Shown here one piece after another: positions 22,514 through 31,852 of a stretch of DNA of 34,397 bases (the stretch's first letter is position 1; each line of letters opens with the position of its first letter). The stretch lies in contig JACRGQ010000055.1 in NCBI GenBank assembly GCA_016217735.1, positions 1 to 34,397 on the forward strand. Direction: 5' to 3'. This stretch comes from Nitrospinota bacterium. GTDB taxonomy: Bacteria > Nitrospinota_A > UBA7883 > JACRGQ01. Under the pieces are notes generated by a model. It did not search any database, was not told the origin of the DNA, and saw nothing but the letters and a program-made list of their open reading frames with translations. The position numbers and the translations under genes are program-made.

Positions 22514-23839
22514 TTATAAAAAAGCGGCGGCCGCTTCGTGGCCGGCCATGAAGCTGTGATCCATATTTCCCGTTTCGTACCGCCAGCCGCCGAACCGGCC
22601 CACCGAGCGGATACCGTGCCCGCGCAAACGCTCTTCGATGGGGGCGAGGGACGCATCGCGTGCAAGCGTCGGGATGGGATAGAGATACGGGACTTTCATC
22701 ATCCACGCGCTGGCGATGCGGCGGCGGTCGTCCGGACGGATCAGGCCGCTTTTCACCAGCCCGTCCACCGTTTCTTTCACGATGGCGGCCGGATTGCGTT
22801 TTTGCGTGGGGCCTGATGATATTTCGCACATGAAGGATGTCTGCGCGCCGGGGCGCGGCACGTTGAGCGGCGAGTAGTTGGAGAAATAGGTGACGCGGTA
22901 GAACGGCACCGCCGGATCGGGGAAGTAGACCCAGCAGCGGCTGTTTTTTATAAAGCGGTTGATGCCGATGCCCACCACGAGGCCGCTGTTGCGCTTTAAG
23001 CCGGATGCGGCATGCAAAATATCCGGCCCGGGTGCGGCAAGCATTTTTTTTACAAAGTGATCCAGCGGCGCGGTGGTGATCAGCGCGCCATACGAAATTT
23101 TTTTGCCGTTTTTAAAGATAATGGTTTTCTTTTTTGCGTCCACCCGCACCGCTTCGTGGCGCAACGCGATATGCGGCGCAAAGCCGGATGCGATGTTGTT
23201 AAACAGCCCGCCGGTGCCGCCACGCCGGGGAAAGCGGAACGTGGCGTTCGGCCCCCATGCGTGGTTATCGTTTTTGTTGAGTATCGCCCGCCGGATATCC
23301 GCCGGAGAAGGGGTCGCAACCCGCCCGTCTATCCAGTAGCAGCCCATCTCTTCCAGCGGATGGGCCCAGAGCTTTTTATTGTACGGCGTCATGAAATGCC
23401 GGGAAATCCCTTCGCCGAGCCGCCACGGTATCCAGCCGCCGAAATGCGCGGGCCGCGGGGCATCGCCGCGTTGTTCCACGGCCGCAAGGCCATCGAGGCA
23501 CTCGCGCATGGCGCGGGGGGGAAGGCGGTGGATGTTGTTTTGCAGCGGAAAGGGGACGAAGCGCCCCGCCGTCCGGATATAGCTTTCGCGGGTGTGCGTC
23601 AGCGCGTCCGGCCCCAGCGCGCGTTCCACCACGCCGTTGAAAACCGGGTTGGAAGAAAAAATGACGTGCCCGCCGATATCCCAGGTAAACCCCTTGGCGT
23701 CCACGCGGCTGGAGGCGAGACCGCCCACGCGCCCCGATGCCTCGAAGATCATCCACGAGGCGCGCTCCTGTTCCGCCAGCCGGCATCCGGCCCCCAAACC
23801 GGCCGGGCCGGCCCCCAGCACCGCCACATCAAATTTCAT
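22514..23839 (-). CDS. FAD-dependent oxidoreductase, UDP-galactopyranose-mutase/amine-oxidase-like
   Basis: A 441-residue flavoprotein. The dinucleotide-binding motif VLGAGPAGLGAGCRLAE (about 7-23) with the second glycine-rich stretch GRVGGLASS and DIGGHVIFS is typical of the protoporphyrinogen oxidase/UGM/amine oxidase superfamily. Residues about 150-160 (HFMTPYNKKLWAHPLEEM) and the preceding FPLQNNIH match the UGM-like subgroup, and GGWRYETGNMDHSFMAGHEAA at the end is the FAD-binding C-terminus. Such proteins often accompany polysaccharide genes, and the glycosyltransferase operon is just downstream on the same strand. The exact reaction is unknown. Divergent from the ROK kinase gene. Confidence 0.82.
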   Translation of the reverse strand: MKFDVAVLGAGPAGLGAGCRLAEQERASWMIFEASGRVGGLASSRVDAKGFTWDIGGHVIFSSNPVFNGVVERALGPDALTHTRESYIRTAGRFVPFPLQNNIHRLPPRAMRECLDGLAAVEQRGDAPRPAHFGGWIPWRLGEGISRHFMTPYNKKLWAHPLEEMGCYWIDGRVATPSPADIRRAILNKNDNHAWGPNATFRFPRRGGTGGLFNNIASGFAPHIALRHEAVRVDAKKKTIIFKNGKKISYGALITTAPLDHFVKKMLAAPGPDILHAASGLKRNSGLVVGIGINRFIKNSRCWVYFPDPAVPFYRVTYFSNYSPLNVPRPGAQTSFMCEISSGPTQKRNPAAIVKETVDGLVKSGLIRPDDRRRIASAWMMKVPYLYPIPTLARDASLAPIEERLRGHGIRSVGRFGGWRYETGNMDHSFMAGHEAAAAFL

Positions 23840-23970
23840 ATCCCTATATTATCGGATTTGGAACGCCGCGCGGGAGGGGTCGGCGAAAAGTATCCGCATG
23901 GCCGAATCATACGAATATCCGGGACATGGGCTTTTTCCGGCGCGATGGGTTAAAATCCGGACAGTATCGT

Positions 23971-24876
23971 ATGGAAAAAACGGGAAGGACCATCGGCGTC
24001 GATCTGGGCGGCACCGGCATATCGTTCATTGATATGTACGCCCCGGACGACGTTATTCAGCGCGCGCGGATCGACACCCCCCGCACACGGGACGAAATCA
24101 TGGCGGTGCTGAAAGAAACAGTGCGCGGGTTTGTGGAAAAACCGGAACTTTCCGCGCCGGCCGGCATCGGCGTTGCCGTGGCCGGACAGGTCGGCCTTTC
24201 GGGCGCGAGCGTGGTCTTCAGCCCGAATTTGCCGTTCAAGACGGAATATCCGCTGGGGGACGAGTTGGCGCGGGAGTTCGGCATCCCGGTGTTTGTGGAA
24301 AACGACGCCAACGCGGCGGCCATCGGGGAGCGGGTGTTCGGCATGGCGAAGGGGATGGACGATTTTATCGTCATCACGCTCGGCACCGGCATCGGGAGCG
24401 GGATTTTCGCCAACGGAAAACCGGTGCGCGGCCACACCGGCTCCGGCGGCGAGGCGGGGCATATGGTGATCGCGCCGGAGGGGCCGCTCTGCGGCTGCGG
24501 CAACCGTGGATGCCTGGAGGCGCTGGCCTCGGGCACGGCGATCGCCCGCGCGTTCAAGGAAAAAACCGGCATCGAAAAAAGCGCCAAGGACATCTGCGGA
24601 CTTGCGGCTTACGGCGATCAGGCGGCCGGCGCGGTATTGCGCGGCGCGGGGGAATATTTGGGCAACGGCCTCGTCAACCTCGTCAACCTCTTCGGGCCGC
24701 AAGCCATCTTCTTCACCGGCTCGCTGTCCAACGCCCCGGATGCTTATTTTGCCCCGGCGTTCCGGCGGGTGCGGGAACATTCCTTCGGCACGGCGGGGAA
24801 GGATGTCGTGCTTGCGGTCTCGCCGCTGGCGGCGGAAGTGGGCGTCATCGGCGCCGCCGCCCTCCCGCTGATGTGA
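23971..24876 (+). CDS. ROK-family sugar kinase
   Basis: A 301-residue protein with the ROK pattern: phosphate-binding IGVDLGGTGIS at the N-terminus, the catalytic aspartate in FVENDANAAAIGE (about 108-120), the glycine-rich LGTGIGSGIFANGKPVRG, and the ROK zinc site CGCGNRGCLEALASG. ROK kinases phosphorylate glucose, N-acetylmannosamine or related sugars; glucokinase is the most likely role, but the sugar cannot be read from sequence. The ATG at 23971 is chosen as the first in-frame start directly before the phosphate-binding strand; the frame is open far upstream (23737) but that part is antisense to the FAD gene. Ribosome-binding site weak. Confidence 0.88.
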   Translation: MEKTGRTIGVDLGGTGISFIDMYAPDDVIQRARIDTPRTRDEIMAVLKETVRGFVEKPELSAPAGIGVAVAGQVGLSGASVVFSPNLPFKTEYPLGDELAREFGIPVFVENDANAAAIGERVFGMAKGMDDFIVITLGTGIGSGIFANGKPVRGHTGSGGEAGHMVIAPEGPLCGCGNRGCLEALASGTAIARAFKEKTGIEKSAKDICGLAAYGDQAAGAVLRGAGEYLGNGLVNLVNLFGPQAIFFTGSLSNAPDAYFAPAFRRVREHSFGTAGKDVVLAVSPLAAEVGVIGAAALPLM

Positions 24877-24974
24877 GGCAATGCGTAAAGCAACTTGGTA
24901 TCGCGGATTAAGGAGCCACGGCGGAAATAGCCCATAGGCCACATCCTGGATCCGCTATCCGCATTGTTGGCGGC

Positions 24975-25025
24975 GGCAGGTGCGGCACTCTGCCGCCAGG
25001 TGCGGCAAAAGTGGCCGCACCTGCC
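24975..25025. terminator. Nested GC-rich hairpins between convergent genes
   Basis: GGCAGGTGCGGC (24975-24986) is the reverse complement of GCCGCACCTGCC (25014-25025), and the sub-sequence AGGTGCGGC recurs at 24998-25006, which can pair with 25014-25022 over a seven-base loop. GGCGGCA/TGCCGCC (24972-24978/24991-24997) gives another alternative stem. The region separates the converging ROK and helicase genes, so a bidirectional terminator is plausible although no clear T-run is present. Confidence 0.45.
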
Positions 25026-25032
25026 CGATAAA

Positions 25033-25047
25033 AGGGGGTATCCCCCT
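25033..25047. terminator. Short hairpin at helicase stop codon
   Basis: AGGGGGTATCCCCCT makes a six-base stem with a three-base loop overlapping the last base pair of the helicase stop codon. On the plus strand it is followed by an AT-rich run (ATTTCTTCTTTTTC), so it may terminate transcription coming from the ROK gene. Confidence 0.45.
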
Positions 25048-26779
25048 ATTTCTTCTTTTTCTTGAAGATACCGAATATTTTGCTGATGATTCCCTTTTTC
25101 TTTCCTTGCTCGGCCGGCTTGTGCGCCGGCTTATGGGCCGGTTTGCCGCCCGGCTTGTGCCCGGCGTGACCCTGTTTTTGTCCGCGTTCCTGACCTTGCG
25201 GTTTTTCGTGACGCGGCCCTTTGCCGCGGCTGCGCCGGCCCCTGGGACGGTCGCCCGGTTTGCGCTCGCCGCCTTGACGTGGCTGATCGCCATGTTTGCG
25301 TTCGCCGGTGTGGCGGGAACCATGCTCCATGGCGGTTCCCGGTTCGGATGCCTTACCGCCGAAGGAATCGCCGTATTTACGCCGGTAAAGCTCCATCCGT
25401 TGCTCTTCGGACATTTCTTTTTTCGGTTTGGGGGCCGGCCCGCGCGTTTCCGGTCTCGGCCCGCCCCTGGCATCGCGCGGGTGCGGGGGTCTGCGCTCGC
25501 CGCGTCCTTCGCCGCGCCCGCCGCCGCCAAATCCACCGCCGCCGGGACGCCTGTCGCGTCCGCCGCGCCCATCGCCCCGTCCGCCGCCGGGGCGTCCGCC
25601 GCGCGTATCGGGGCGGCGTCCGCGGGGCCGGTTGCCCGACACGTCTTCGGCCAATTCAAAGTCCATCGGGGCCACATCGATTTTCATGTCTATGTAGCGT
25701 TCGATGGCCGGAAGATTTTCAACGTGCCGTTCGCAGGCGATGGTATGGGCCACCCCGGTGGCGCCGGCGCGCGCGGTGCGGCCGATGCGATGCACATAGT
25801 TGGGGGCGTCGGCCGGAATGTCGAAATTGATCACATGGGAGATATTGTCGATGTGCAGGCCGCGGGCCGCCACGTCGGTGGCGACGAGGACATGCACCTC
25901 GCCGCTCTTCATCCGCTCGATGATCTTCAGCCGCTTTTTCTGGTCGACGTCGCCGGTGAGCACCTCGGCCTTGATGCCGTTTCCCGCCAGCTTGTAGCCG
26001 ACATCCTCGACGGTCCGCTTCATATTGCAGAATATGATGGCCCGTTCCATGTTCTCGCGCCGCAGCAGCGTGAGCAGCAGCGGGATTTTTTCCTCCAGCG
26101 AGACGTGGAACAGGTGCTGCTCCACTTTTTCCACCGTGATCTGATCCGGCTCGATCTCCACTTCAACCGCTTCGCGCATGTACTGGTAGGCGACGTGGCG
26201 CACCCGGTCGTCGAGCGTGGCGGAGACCATGATGGTCTGGCGCTTTTCTTTTTCCGGCGCGCGGCTGAGGATGTATTTCACGTCTTCGGTGAACCCCATG
26301 TCGAACATCCGGTCGGCTTCATCTATGACGAAGAAGGAGAGGGTGCCCAATTTCAGCTTGCCGCTTTTGATGAAATCTATCATGCGGCCGGGGGTGCCGA
26401 CCACGATTTCGGCGCCGGCGGCCAGCGCCCGCTCCTGTTCGTCGTAGCCCACGCCGCCGTAGATGGAGATGGAGCGGTAATGGAGGAATTTGCAAAGGAG
26501 GACGGCCTGTTCTTCCACCTGCACGGCCAGTTCGCGGGTGGGAACGACGATGAGGGCGCGCAGGCTGCCCCCCGGGTCGTTATCGGCGATCATCCGCTGC
26601 AGGATGGTGAGCAGGAAGACGGCGGTCTTGCCGGTGCCGGTTTGGGCCTGCGCCATGACGTCCTGGCCGGTGAGGCACTCGGGGAGCGCCTGCTCCTGCA
26701 CGGGCGTGCATTTTTCGTATCCCATGGCGTGTACCGCGTCGATCAGTTTCTGGTCCAGGTTCAGTGATTCAAATCTCAT
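25046..26779 (-). CDS. DEAD-box RNA helicase with basic Arg/Gly-rich tail
   Basis: A 577-residue ATP-dependent RNA helicase. Canonical motifs in order: Q motif (FESLNL...CTPVQEQALP), I AQTGTGKT, Ia PTRELAVQ, GG, Ib TPGR, II DEAD (VIDEADRMFDMGF), III SAT, IV IIFCN, V ATDVAARGLHID, VI HRIGRTARAG. The catalytic core ends near residue 375. The last ~200 residues are low-complexity, rich in Arg, Gly, Pro and Lys, with repeated GGRGDGRGGRDRRPGG-like and HKPGGKPAHKPAHKP segments and a lysine run at the very end; such tails bind RNA in cold-shock and ribosome-assembly helicases. RhlE/RhlB/CsdA-type role in ribosome biogenesis or mRNA turnover likely. It stands alone. Confidence 0.95.
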   Translation of the reverse strand: MRFESLNLDQKLIDAVHAMGYEKCTPVQEQALPECLTGQDVMAQAQTGTGKTAVFLLTILQRMIADNDPGGSLRALIVVPTRELAVQVEEQAVLLCKFLHYRSISIYGGVGYDEQERALAAGAEIVVGTPGRMIDFIKSGKLKLGTLSFFVIDEADRMFDMGFTEDVKYILSRAPEKEKRQTIMVSATLDDRVRHVAYQYMREAVEVEIEPDQITVEKVEQHLFHVSLEEKIPLLLTLLRRENMERAIIFCNMKRTVEDVGYKLAGNGIKAEVLTGDVDQKKRLKIIERMKSGEVHVLVATDVAARGLHIDNISHVINFDIPADAPNYVHRIGRTARAGATGVAHTIACERHVENLPAIERYIDMKIDVAPMDFELAEDVSGNRPRGRRPDTRGGRPGGGRGDGRGGRDRRPGGGGFGGGGRGEGRGERRPPHPRDARGGPRPETRGPAPKPKKEMSEEQRMELYRRKYGDSFGGKASEPGTAMEHGSRHTGERKHGDQPRQGGERKPGDRPRGRRSRGKGPRHEKPQGQERGQKQGHAGHKPGGKPAHKPAHKPAEQGKKKGIISKIFGIFKKKKK

Positions 26780-27056
26780 GTTTTCCGTTCAAGTAAAAAT
26801 GTTGCTTGGCGCGCCGCCCCAATCATTACACATGCGGCGCTGTTTGGCTTGTGGAGTGGAAAGGGGCTTCCGAACGAAGCTCCCGATCCCGCCCGGCGTG
26901 TGCAGGGTATGGCGGGCGGCGTATTCACGGCGGAAATAATGCGGTTCCCTCTCAGCAAGCATACAAATAATGGGTAATCATACCACCATTTGGCGCGCCA
27001 TGACATAAAATACGGAATAGCCTCCTTCATCCGCCCCGGCAATGGAACCGGCCGGG

Positions 27057-28163
27057 TTAGCGGAACAGCCCATCCCGCGTGTGGTAACCGGAAAGAAGGA
27101 TGTAGGCGGCGGCGAGCAGAAACAGGAGATGCGGCCCCCCGGCGGCCAGCGGCGGCGGAAGCTTGCCGGCATGTCCCAGCGAAATCCCCATGGAGTAGAA
27201 AAACCAGAACATGAACCCCAGCGTGACCGCCAGCGTCACGGCGGCGAACGCGCCGCCCGTCCGCCGGGATTTGAGGCCGAAGGGGATGGCCAGCACCGCC
27301 ATCACCACGCTGATGAGCGGGAAGGTGACTTTAGCGTACATATCCACCGTATAGCGCGGGTTTTTGTAGCCCGCTTTTTCGATTTGGCCGACATACGCGG
27401 CGATTTCCCGCAGGCTCATCTCCTCCGGCCTTTTCTCGGCGTGCTCCAGCTCGCCGGTGCTGAGCGCGAAGGGGTACGCCTTTTCCGCAAACGTTTCGTC
27501 CCCGGCTTCCCCTTCGGGGGTGAAGCGGCGTTCGCGCACACCGGCAAGTATCCAGCCGCCGGTCCCCTGGCGCCCCGTGCGGGCTTGGATGATCGTGGCG
27601 AAGCCCTCGTTGCCGGGAGCGAGGCCTATCACGGTTACATCGTACAAAGTTCCGCGCGCGAGGTCGAGAAAGCCGATGTTCCATATTTCCCCGGAATCCG
27701 ATTTTATCCATATCCTGTTTTGTTTCACGGAGCTTATGTCGCGGTACTGTTTTACCTTGTGGCGCCAGATATCCTCGGCGTTGGCCCAGGCGGCGGGAAG
27801 CACGTATTCCCCCACCATGAATGCCGCCGCGGCGATCAACAGCGCGGCCGCCACGATGGGGCGGGTGATGCGGAACGGGGAAACGCCGCACGACATCAGC
27901 ACCATCGTTTCTTTCTGCCCGGTCATGACGGAAAGGGCGAGAATGGAGGCTATCAGCACCGCCATGGGCGCCATGTAATACACCGCTTCGGGGATTTTGT
28001 AGAAAAAGTAGGCGGCCATAAGCCCCAGGGGCGAACCGGCGCCGACGAAATCCCCCACCACTTCAAAAAAAACGATCATGCTGAAAAGCGTGGTCAGCAC
28101 CGCCATCCCCCCGAAAAAATAACGGAAGAAGAGGCCGTATACATACCGGTCGAGAATATTCAT
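27057..28163 (-). CDS. lptG: LptF/LptG-family LPS export permease
   Basis: About 368 residues of the YjgP/YjgQ family. LptF and LptG are the inner-membrane subunits, with LptB, of the ABC exporter that pulls LPS out of the inner membrane. The layout fits: N-terminal ILDRYVYGLFFRYFFGG with two or three helices (QKETMVLMSCGVSPFRI is the cytoplasmic coupling region), a large periplasmic beta-rich domain (about 125-270), and three C-terminal helices (TFPLISVVMAVLAIPFGL). The start is the ATG at 28161-28163; the frame beyond opens only with a TTG. Choosing LptG over LptF is a guess from context; a partner gene is not in the window. Confidence 0.85.
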   Translation of the reverse strand: MNILDRYVYGLFFRYFFGGMAVLTTLFSMIVFFEVVGDFVGAGSPLGLMAAYFFYKIPEAVYYMAPMAVLIASILALSVMTGQKETMVLMSCGVSPFRITRPIVAAALLIAAAAFMVGEYVLPAAWANAEDIWRHKVKQYRDISSVKQNRIWIKSDSGEIWNIGFLDLARGTLYDVTVIGLAPGNEGFATIIQARTGRQGTGGWILAGVRERRFTPEGEAGDETFAEKAYPFALSTGELEHAEKRPEEMSLREIAAYVGQIEKAGYKNPRYTVDMYAKVTFPLISVVMAVLAIPFGLKSRRTGGAFAAVTLAVTLGFMFWFFYSMGISLGHAGKLPPPLAAGGPHLLFLLAAAYILLSGYHTRDGLFR

Positions 28164-28269
28164 GCAGATGGACGTCCCCCGCAATCGCCAAAAACCAAAC
28201 CACGCCAGCGCCGATTTTTTGAAATCTTTCGCGTTGGCCCGTATTTTTCTTGTCCGACGTATCTATTTT

Positions 28270-28337
28270 TGTCATTCTGAGTGCAACGAAAAATCCCTTT
28301 CCGGAAAGAGATCCTTCGCCTGCGGCTCAGGATGACA
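28270..28337. repeat. 68-base palindromic dispersed repeat, copy 2
   Basis: Same element as at 1791-1858 and 32262-32329, with a handful of substitutions (ATTCTGAGTGCAACGAA in place of ATTCTGAGCGTAGCGAA). It lies between the diverging LptG and CvpA genes. Confidence 0.88.
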
Positions 28338-28435
28338 ACTTGCGCCCAGCTTTATCATGAATAAAAGCGGGATAACAGGCACGGATTGTTTTTTTCCGCT
28401 TGATTATAGCCCATGGGTTCACCACAATACAGCCA

Positions 28436-29284
28436 ATGTCCATTTACTGGTTTGATTTGGTTGCCGGCGTTCTGCTGCTGGTTTTCGCCGGCTTCGGCTG
28501 GATACGCGGACTGGTAAAGGAGTTTTTTTTCACCGCCGCCTGGGCCGGCGGCTACCTGGCCGCCCTGTTCTTCTATCGGCGGGCCGCCCGCCTCCTGAAA
28601 GGGTTTATCACCTTTGCCCCCTTGGCCGACCTTGCGGGATTTTTGATCCTGTTCGCCGGCGTGTACCTCCTGGCGCGGCTTTTGGAATATGTCGTCCGGG
28701 AAAAACTCGGCTTCAAGATGCCCCGCGCGGTGGACGCCCCCGGCGGCGCATTGATGGGATTGATCAAGGGGTTCGTCATGCTGGCGGTATTTCTGATGGC
28801 CCTCGGTTATTGGCCGCCGGCCTATGAAACCCTGCTCGCCAATTCCTGGCTGATGCGCTGGACGCGGTATTTGGCGCACCCGAACGGCCCGCTGGGATTG
28901 GATGTGCGGCCATCCGGCGAGCTGAAAAACGACATTAACGAATTGAAGGGGAAGATACCGGACTTGAAAGAACTGAAGGAGGGCCTCCCCCCGATACCGG
29001 CGATCCCCGAAATGCCGGCGGAAAAGCTCCCGAAACTCCCCCCCTTGGACGCGCCGCGGATGGCCCCGGCGCAAGCGCCGCCATCGTCCCCCAAAACCGC
29101 ATTGCAACAGCCCGCCGTTTCGCCGCCACAACCGGCCTCGCCCAAAAAGCCCCCCCCCGTGCCGGCTCCGCCGCCCCGCGTAAAACAGGTTGAACCGGTG
29201 GTGAAGAAAAACCGGCCCGAAGCGGCCGTGCCGCCGGAAGACGAGGCCCGGCAGATGGACAAGTTCATAAAGTCCATCGACTAA
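28436..29284 (+). CDS. CvpA-family membrane protein with Pro-rich tail
   Basis: About 282 residues. The first ~135 residues match the CvpA (colicin V production) family: WFDLVAGVLLLVFAGFGWIRGLVKEFF, LAGFLILFAGVYLLARLLEY, and GGALMGLIKGFVMLAVFLM, that is four membrane helices. From about 150 onward is a soluble region with a short coiled segment (GELKNDINELKGKIPDLKELKEG) and a Pro/Ala-rich tail. Start ATG at 28436 chosen over an upstream TTG at 28400. CvpA function is unclear; it is needed for colicin V export and linked to envelope stress. It lies 51 bases upstream of the partner-switching module, on the same strand. Confidence 0.8.
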   Translation: MSIYWFDLVAGVLLLVFAGFGWIRGLVKEFFFTAAWAGGYLAALFFYRRAARLLKGFITFAPLADLAGFLILFAGVYLLARLLEYVVREKLGFKMPRAVDAPGGALMGLIKGFVMLAVFLMALGYWPPAYETLLANSWLMRWTRYLAHPNGPLGLDVRPSGELKNDINELKGKIPDLKELKEGLPPIPAIPEMPAEKLPKLPPLDAPRMAPAQAPPSSPKTALQQPAVSPPQPASPKKPPPVPAPPPRVKQVEPVVKKNRPEAAVPPEDEARQMDKFIKSID

Positions 29285-29335
29285 CCGGAAATCCAGGCGT
29301 TTTTTTGCTAAACTGAGAGCCGGAGGGGATGGGAA

Positions 29336-30166
29336 ATGCTCGAAGACCAGATAGTCAAAGTTTTGCTTGTTGACGATGAGCCGCACGTCACGGAGATCAT
29401 CGGGCGCATTCTTTCGCAGGCAAAGATCGGGCATCTTGCCGCATTGTCCGGCGAGGAGGCGCTCCACCTCTTGCGCACCCACCAGGTCGACCTGGTCATT
29501 ACCGACATACTGATGCCGGGGATGAGCGGCCTTGATTTGCTGGAAAAAATCAAGGAGCTTTACCCCGCGCTGCCGGTGATCGTGCTGACGGCGCACGGCG
29601 ATTTTCACGTGGCGAAAGAGGCGCTCAACCGCGGCGCGTTTTACTTTCTCACAAAGCCGTTTAACAAATCCACGATCCTGGGCGTTACCGAAAAGGCGCT
29701 GCGGCTTCCCCGGGTCACCGCCGAAAAGCGGCTGGTTTTTCCCTATGCCGTCACGACGCTCACCTACCGCATTCCGAGCGATTTCACCCTGGTGCCCGCC
29801 ATCAGCTACCAGATCATGCGGGCCTGTGAAGATATGGGATATTCCGGCAAAAAGATCAACTTCGCCATTCCGCTGGCCGTTGACGAACTGGTGGTCAACG
29901 CCATCAAGCACGGCAATAAAATGGATCCCGCGAAAAAGATCGCCGTGGAAGCCCGGGTGGGGCATGACCGTTTCACCATGACCGTCGAAGACCAGGGGGC
30001 GGGGTTCGACCATGCGGCGCTGCCGCAGGAGTTTAACGAGGAAAGTCTGCTGGCGGAAGAGGGGCGCGGCATCATGATGGTGCGCTTTTACATGGATGAG
30101 CTCCATTTCGAAAACGGCGGCCGCCGCGCCATCTGCGCCACCAAAAACGACTCCGCCGCCGGATGA
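29336..30166 (+). CDS. Response regulator fused to anti-sigma-type kinase (RsbW-like)
   Basis: A 276-residue fusion. The N-terminal receiver domain (about 6-125) has DDE (13-15), phospho-acceptor Asp57 in LVITDILMPGMSG, Thr85 in VIVLTAHGD and Lys107 in LTKPFN. The C-terminal half (about 145-270) is a GHKL-type ATPase like RsbW/SpoIIAB anti-sigma kinases: N box AIPLAVDELVVNAIKHGNK, G1 box VEDQGAGFDH and G2 EEGRGIMMVR. It should phosphorylate the STAS partner downstream, under control of the receiver. GGAGGGG is seven bases upstream of the ATG. The TGA overlaps the PP2C start by four bases. Confidence 0.88.
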   Translation: MLEDQIVKVLLVDDEPHVTEIIGRILSQAKIGHLAALSGEEALHLLRTHQVDLVITDILMPGMSGLDLLEKIKELYPALPVIVLTAHGDFHVAKEALNRGAFYFLTKPFNKSTILGVTEKALRLPRVTAEKRLVFPYAVTTLTYRIPSDFTLVPAISYQIMRACEDMGYSGKKINFAIPLAVDELVVNAIKHGNKMDPAKKIAVEARVGHDRFTMTVEDQGAGFDHAALPQEFNEESLLAEEGRGIMMVRFYMDELHFENGGRRAICATKNDSAAG

Positions 30167-31815
30167 AACCGCACCCCTTTTTCAAGACGCTCAAGGGAAA
30201 AGCCGCGCTTTTCATCCTGGCGCTTTCGCTCCTCGGCATGGCCACGCTGGTGGCGGTGCTTATGAAAACCGCACGGAGCATGCAGACGGAATTCCAAAAC
30301 GAAAAAGTCCGTCTCGTCGAGGATTTCGTGATGCGGACCCTCACCCCGGTCATGCTCGCGGGCCACGGGGAAATGATGAGCGAGCTGATGAGCAGCTACA
30401 AGGACATCCAGAACGTCAAGAAGATCGAGATCGTCCGCGTCAACGGCGCCGAGGCGTTCACCGACGGCGAAACGATGGACAAAGTGAACGGAATGCTGGG
30501 TGAAAAGCGGTTCACCCGGCGGTTAAGGCCCGCCCGCCAAGCGGTGCCGCCGGATGACCCCCGCTTCGCCACAGTGATCGCAACCGGCGGGAAAGAGGTT
30601 TACACCCGCGACGCCGATGACGGAAAAACGGTCGAGATGATGTTTCCGATCATCAACGAGGAGTCGTGCCACGGCTGCCACGGCGCCGATAACCACATCC
30701 GGGGCGTGTTGCTTTCCACCTTCGCCATGACAAAGGAGGACCGGCGCCTCATCAACGACATGCTGCTGCTGTCGGTCATCGCCTTCATCGTGATACTCAT
30801 CACCTCGTTCGGCGCCCTCGTCTTTTTCAACACGATGGTGGCCAACCGCATCACCGGCATCATCCGGCGGGTGAACGAGATCGTTACGCACAGCCACTTC
30901 AACACCCGCATAGCGATAGGCTCCGGCGACGAACTGGACGACCTCTCCGCGGCCTTCAACCACTTCATCGCTTCGGTGGAACGCTACCGCCGTGCGGAAG
31001 AGCGGGAAAAAGAGCGCCTGGAAACGACGGTGCGGGAGCGGACGAAGGAACTGCAGGAAAAAAACGATTTCATCGAGGCCGACCTCATGGTGGCCCGCCG
31101 CATCCAGCAAAAGCTGCTGCCCGAAAAATTCCCGGAGAATCCCAACACCGCATTCCACGCCGCCTACCTTCCCTGCCTGCACCTCGGCGGGGACTACTAC
31201 GACGTGTTTGAAATGCCGAACGGCCACGTGGGGGTGTTCATCGCCGACGCCTCCGGACACGGCAGCTCCGCCGCGCTCATCGTCGCCATCGTGAAGTCTT
31301 TGCTTTCCACGATCGGCAAGGAGATCGGCTCTCCCGGCTATGTGGTGCAGCAGGTGAGCAAAACATTATCCAGGCTCACGCCGGACGATTCGTTCTGCAC
31401 GCTGTTTTATGCGGTGATTAATACGCGCACCGGCGGGATGACCTATTCGCTGGCGGGGCATCCGCCGCCGGTCGTGGTGAACCGGCACACCGGCGCGGCC
31501 CGATTGCTCGAATCCAACGGCGGCCTCGTGGGAATATTCGATTTCGACCGGTTCGGCGATTCGGTGTTCATGTTCCAGCCGGGCGACCGCCTGTTCGCGT
31601 ACACCGACGGCATCGTGGAGGCGGCCAACAAAAACGCGGAACTCTTCGGGAGCGCGCGGCTGATACGCGTGCTGGAGGAAAACCGCGGACTTGACGCGGT
31701 CCGGATTACCGAAGCGGCGCTTGCGGCGATGAAAAACCACACCGGCGATGAGCCGCTGGGCGACGATGTCGCCCTGCTGGTGATGGACTACCAATATGAA
31801 GGCAAAATAGCGTAA
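30163..31815 (+). CDS. Membrane PP2C-family phosphatase with c-type-heme sensor (RsbU-like)
   Basis: A 550-residue sensor phosphatase. Membrane helices at about 14-35 and 199-223 bracket a periplasmic sensor domain that carries one heme c motif, C169-H-G-C172-H173, in INEESCHGCHG. A HAMP domain (about 224-277) and a coiled linker (275-305) lead to a SpoIIE/RsbU phosphatase (320-548) with its metal ligands: Asp344 in LGGDYYDVFEM, Asp362 in FIADASGHGSSAA, FAYTDGIVEAAN and GDDVALLVMD. It would dephosphorylate the STAS protein encoded next, releasing the output factor. Heme-c sensors of this kind are known in Geobacter chemoreceptors. Ligand (redox, NO, CO, O2) not predictable from sequence. Confidence 0.9.
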   Translation: MKPHPFFKTLKGKAALFILALSLLGMATLVAVLMKTARSMQTEFQNEKVRLVEDFVMRTLTPVMLAGHGEMMSELMSSYKDIQNVKKIEIVRVNGAEAFTDGETMDKVNGMLGEKRFTRRLRPARQAVPPDDPRFATVIATGGKEVYTRDADDGKTVEMMFPIINEESCHGCHGADNHIRGVLLSTFAMTKEDRRLINDMLLLSVIAFIVILITSFGALVFFNTMVANRITGIIRRVNEIVTHSHFNTRIAIGSGDELDDLSAAFNHFIASVERYRRAEEREKERLETTVRERTKELQEKNDFIEADLMVARRIQQKLLPEKFPENPNTAFHAAYLPCLHLGGDYYDVFEMPNGHVGVFIADASGHGSSAALIVAIVKSLLSTIGKEIGSPGYVVQQVSKTLSRLTPDDSFCTLFYAVINTRTGGMTYSLAGHPPPVVVNRHTGAARLLESNGGLVGIFDFDRFGDSVFMFQPGDRLFAYTDGIVEAANKNAELFGSARLIRVLEENRGLDAVRITEAALAAMKNHTGDEPLGDDVALLVMDYQYEGKIA

Positions 31816-31852
31816 AATAACCGCAGAGTCTGGAACCAAGGAGGAAGCGTCC

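Noticed and set aside
24980-26767. Very long plus-strand open frame opposite the helicase gene
   Set aside because: It is the antisense of a clear DEAD-box gene; GC-rich codon bias keeps the opposite frame open.
28355-30106. Long minus-strand frame (583 codons) opposite cvpA and the response regulator
   Set aside because: His/Arg/Gln-rich translation without motifs; the plus strand carries recognisable domains throughout.
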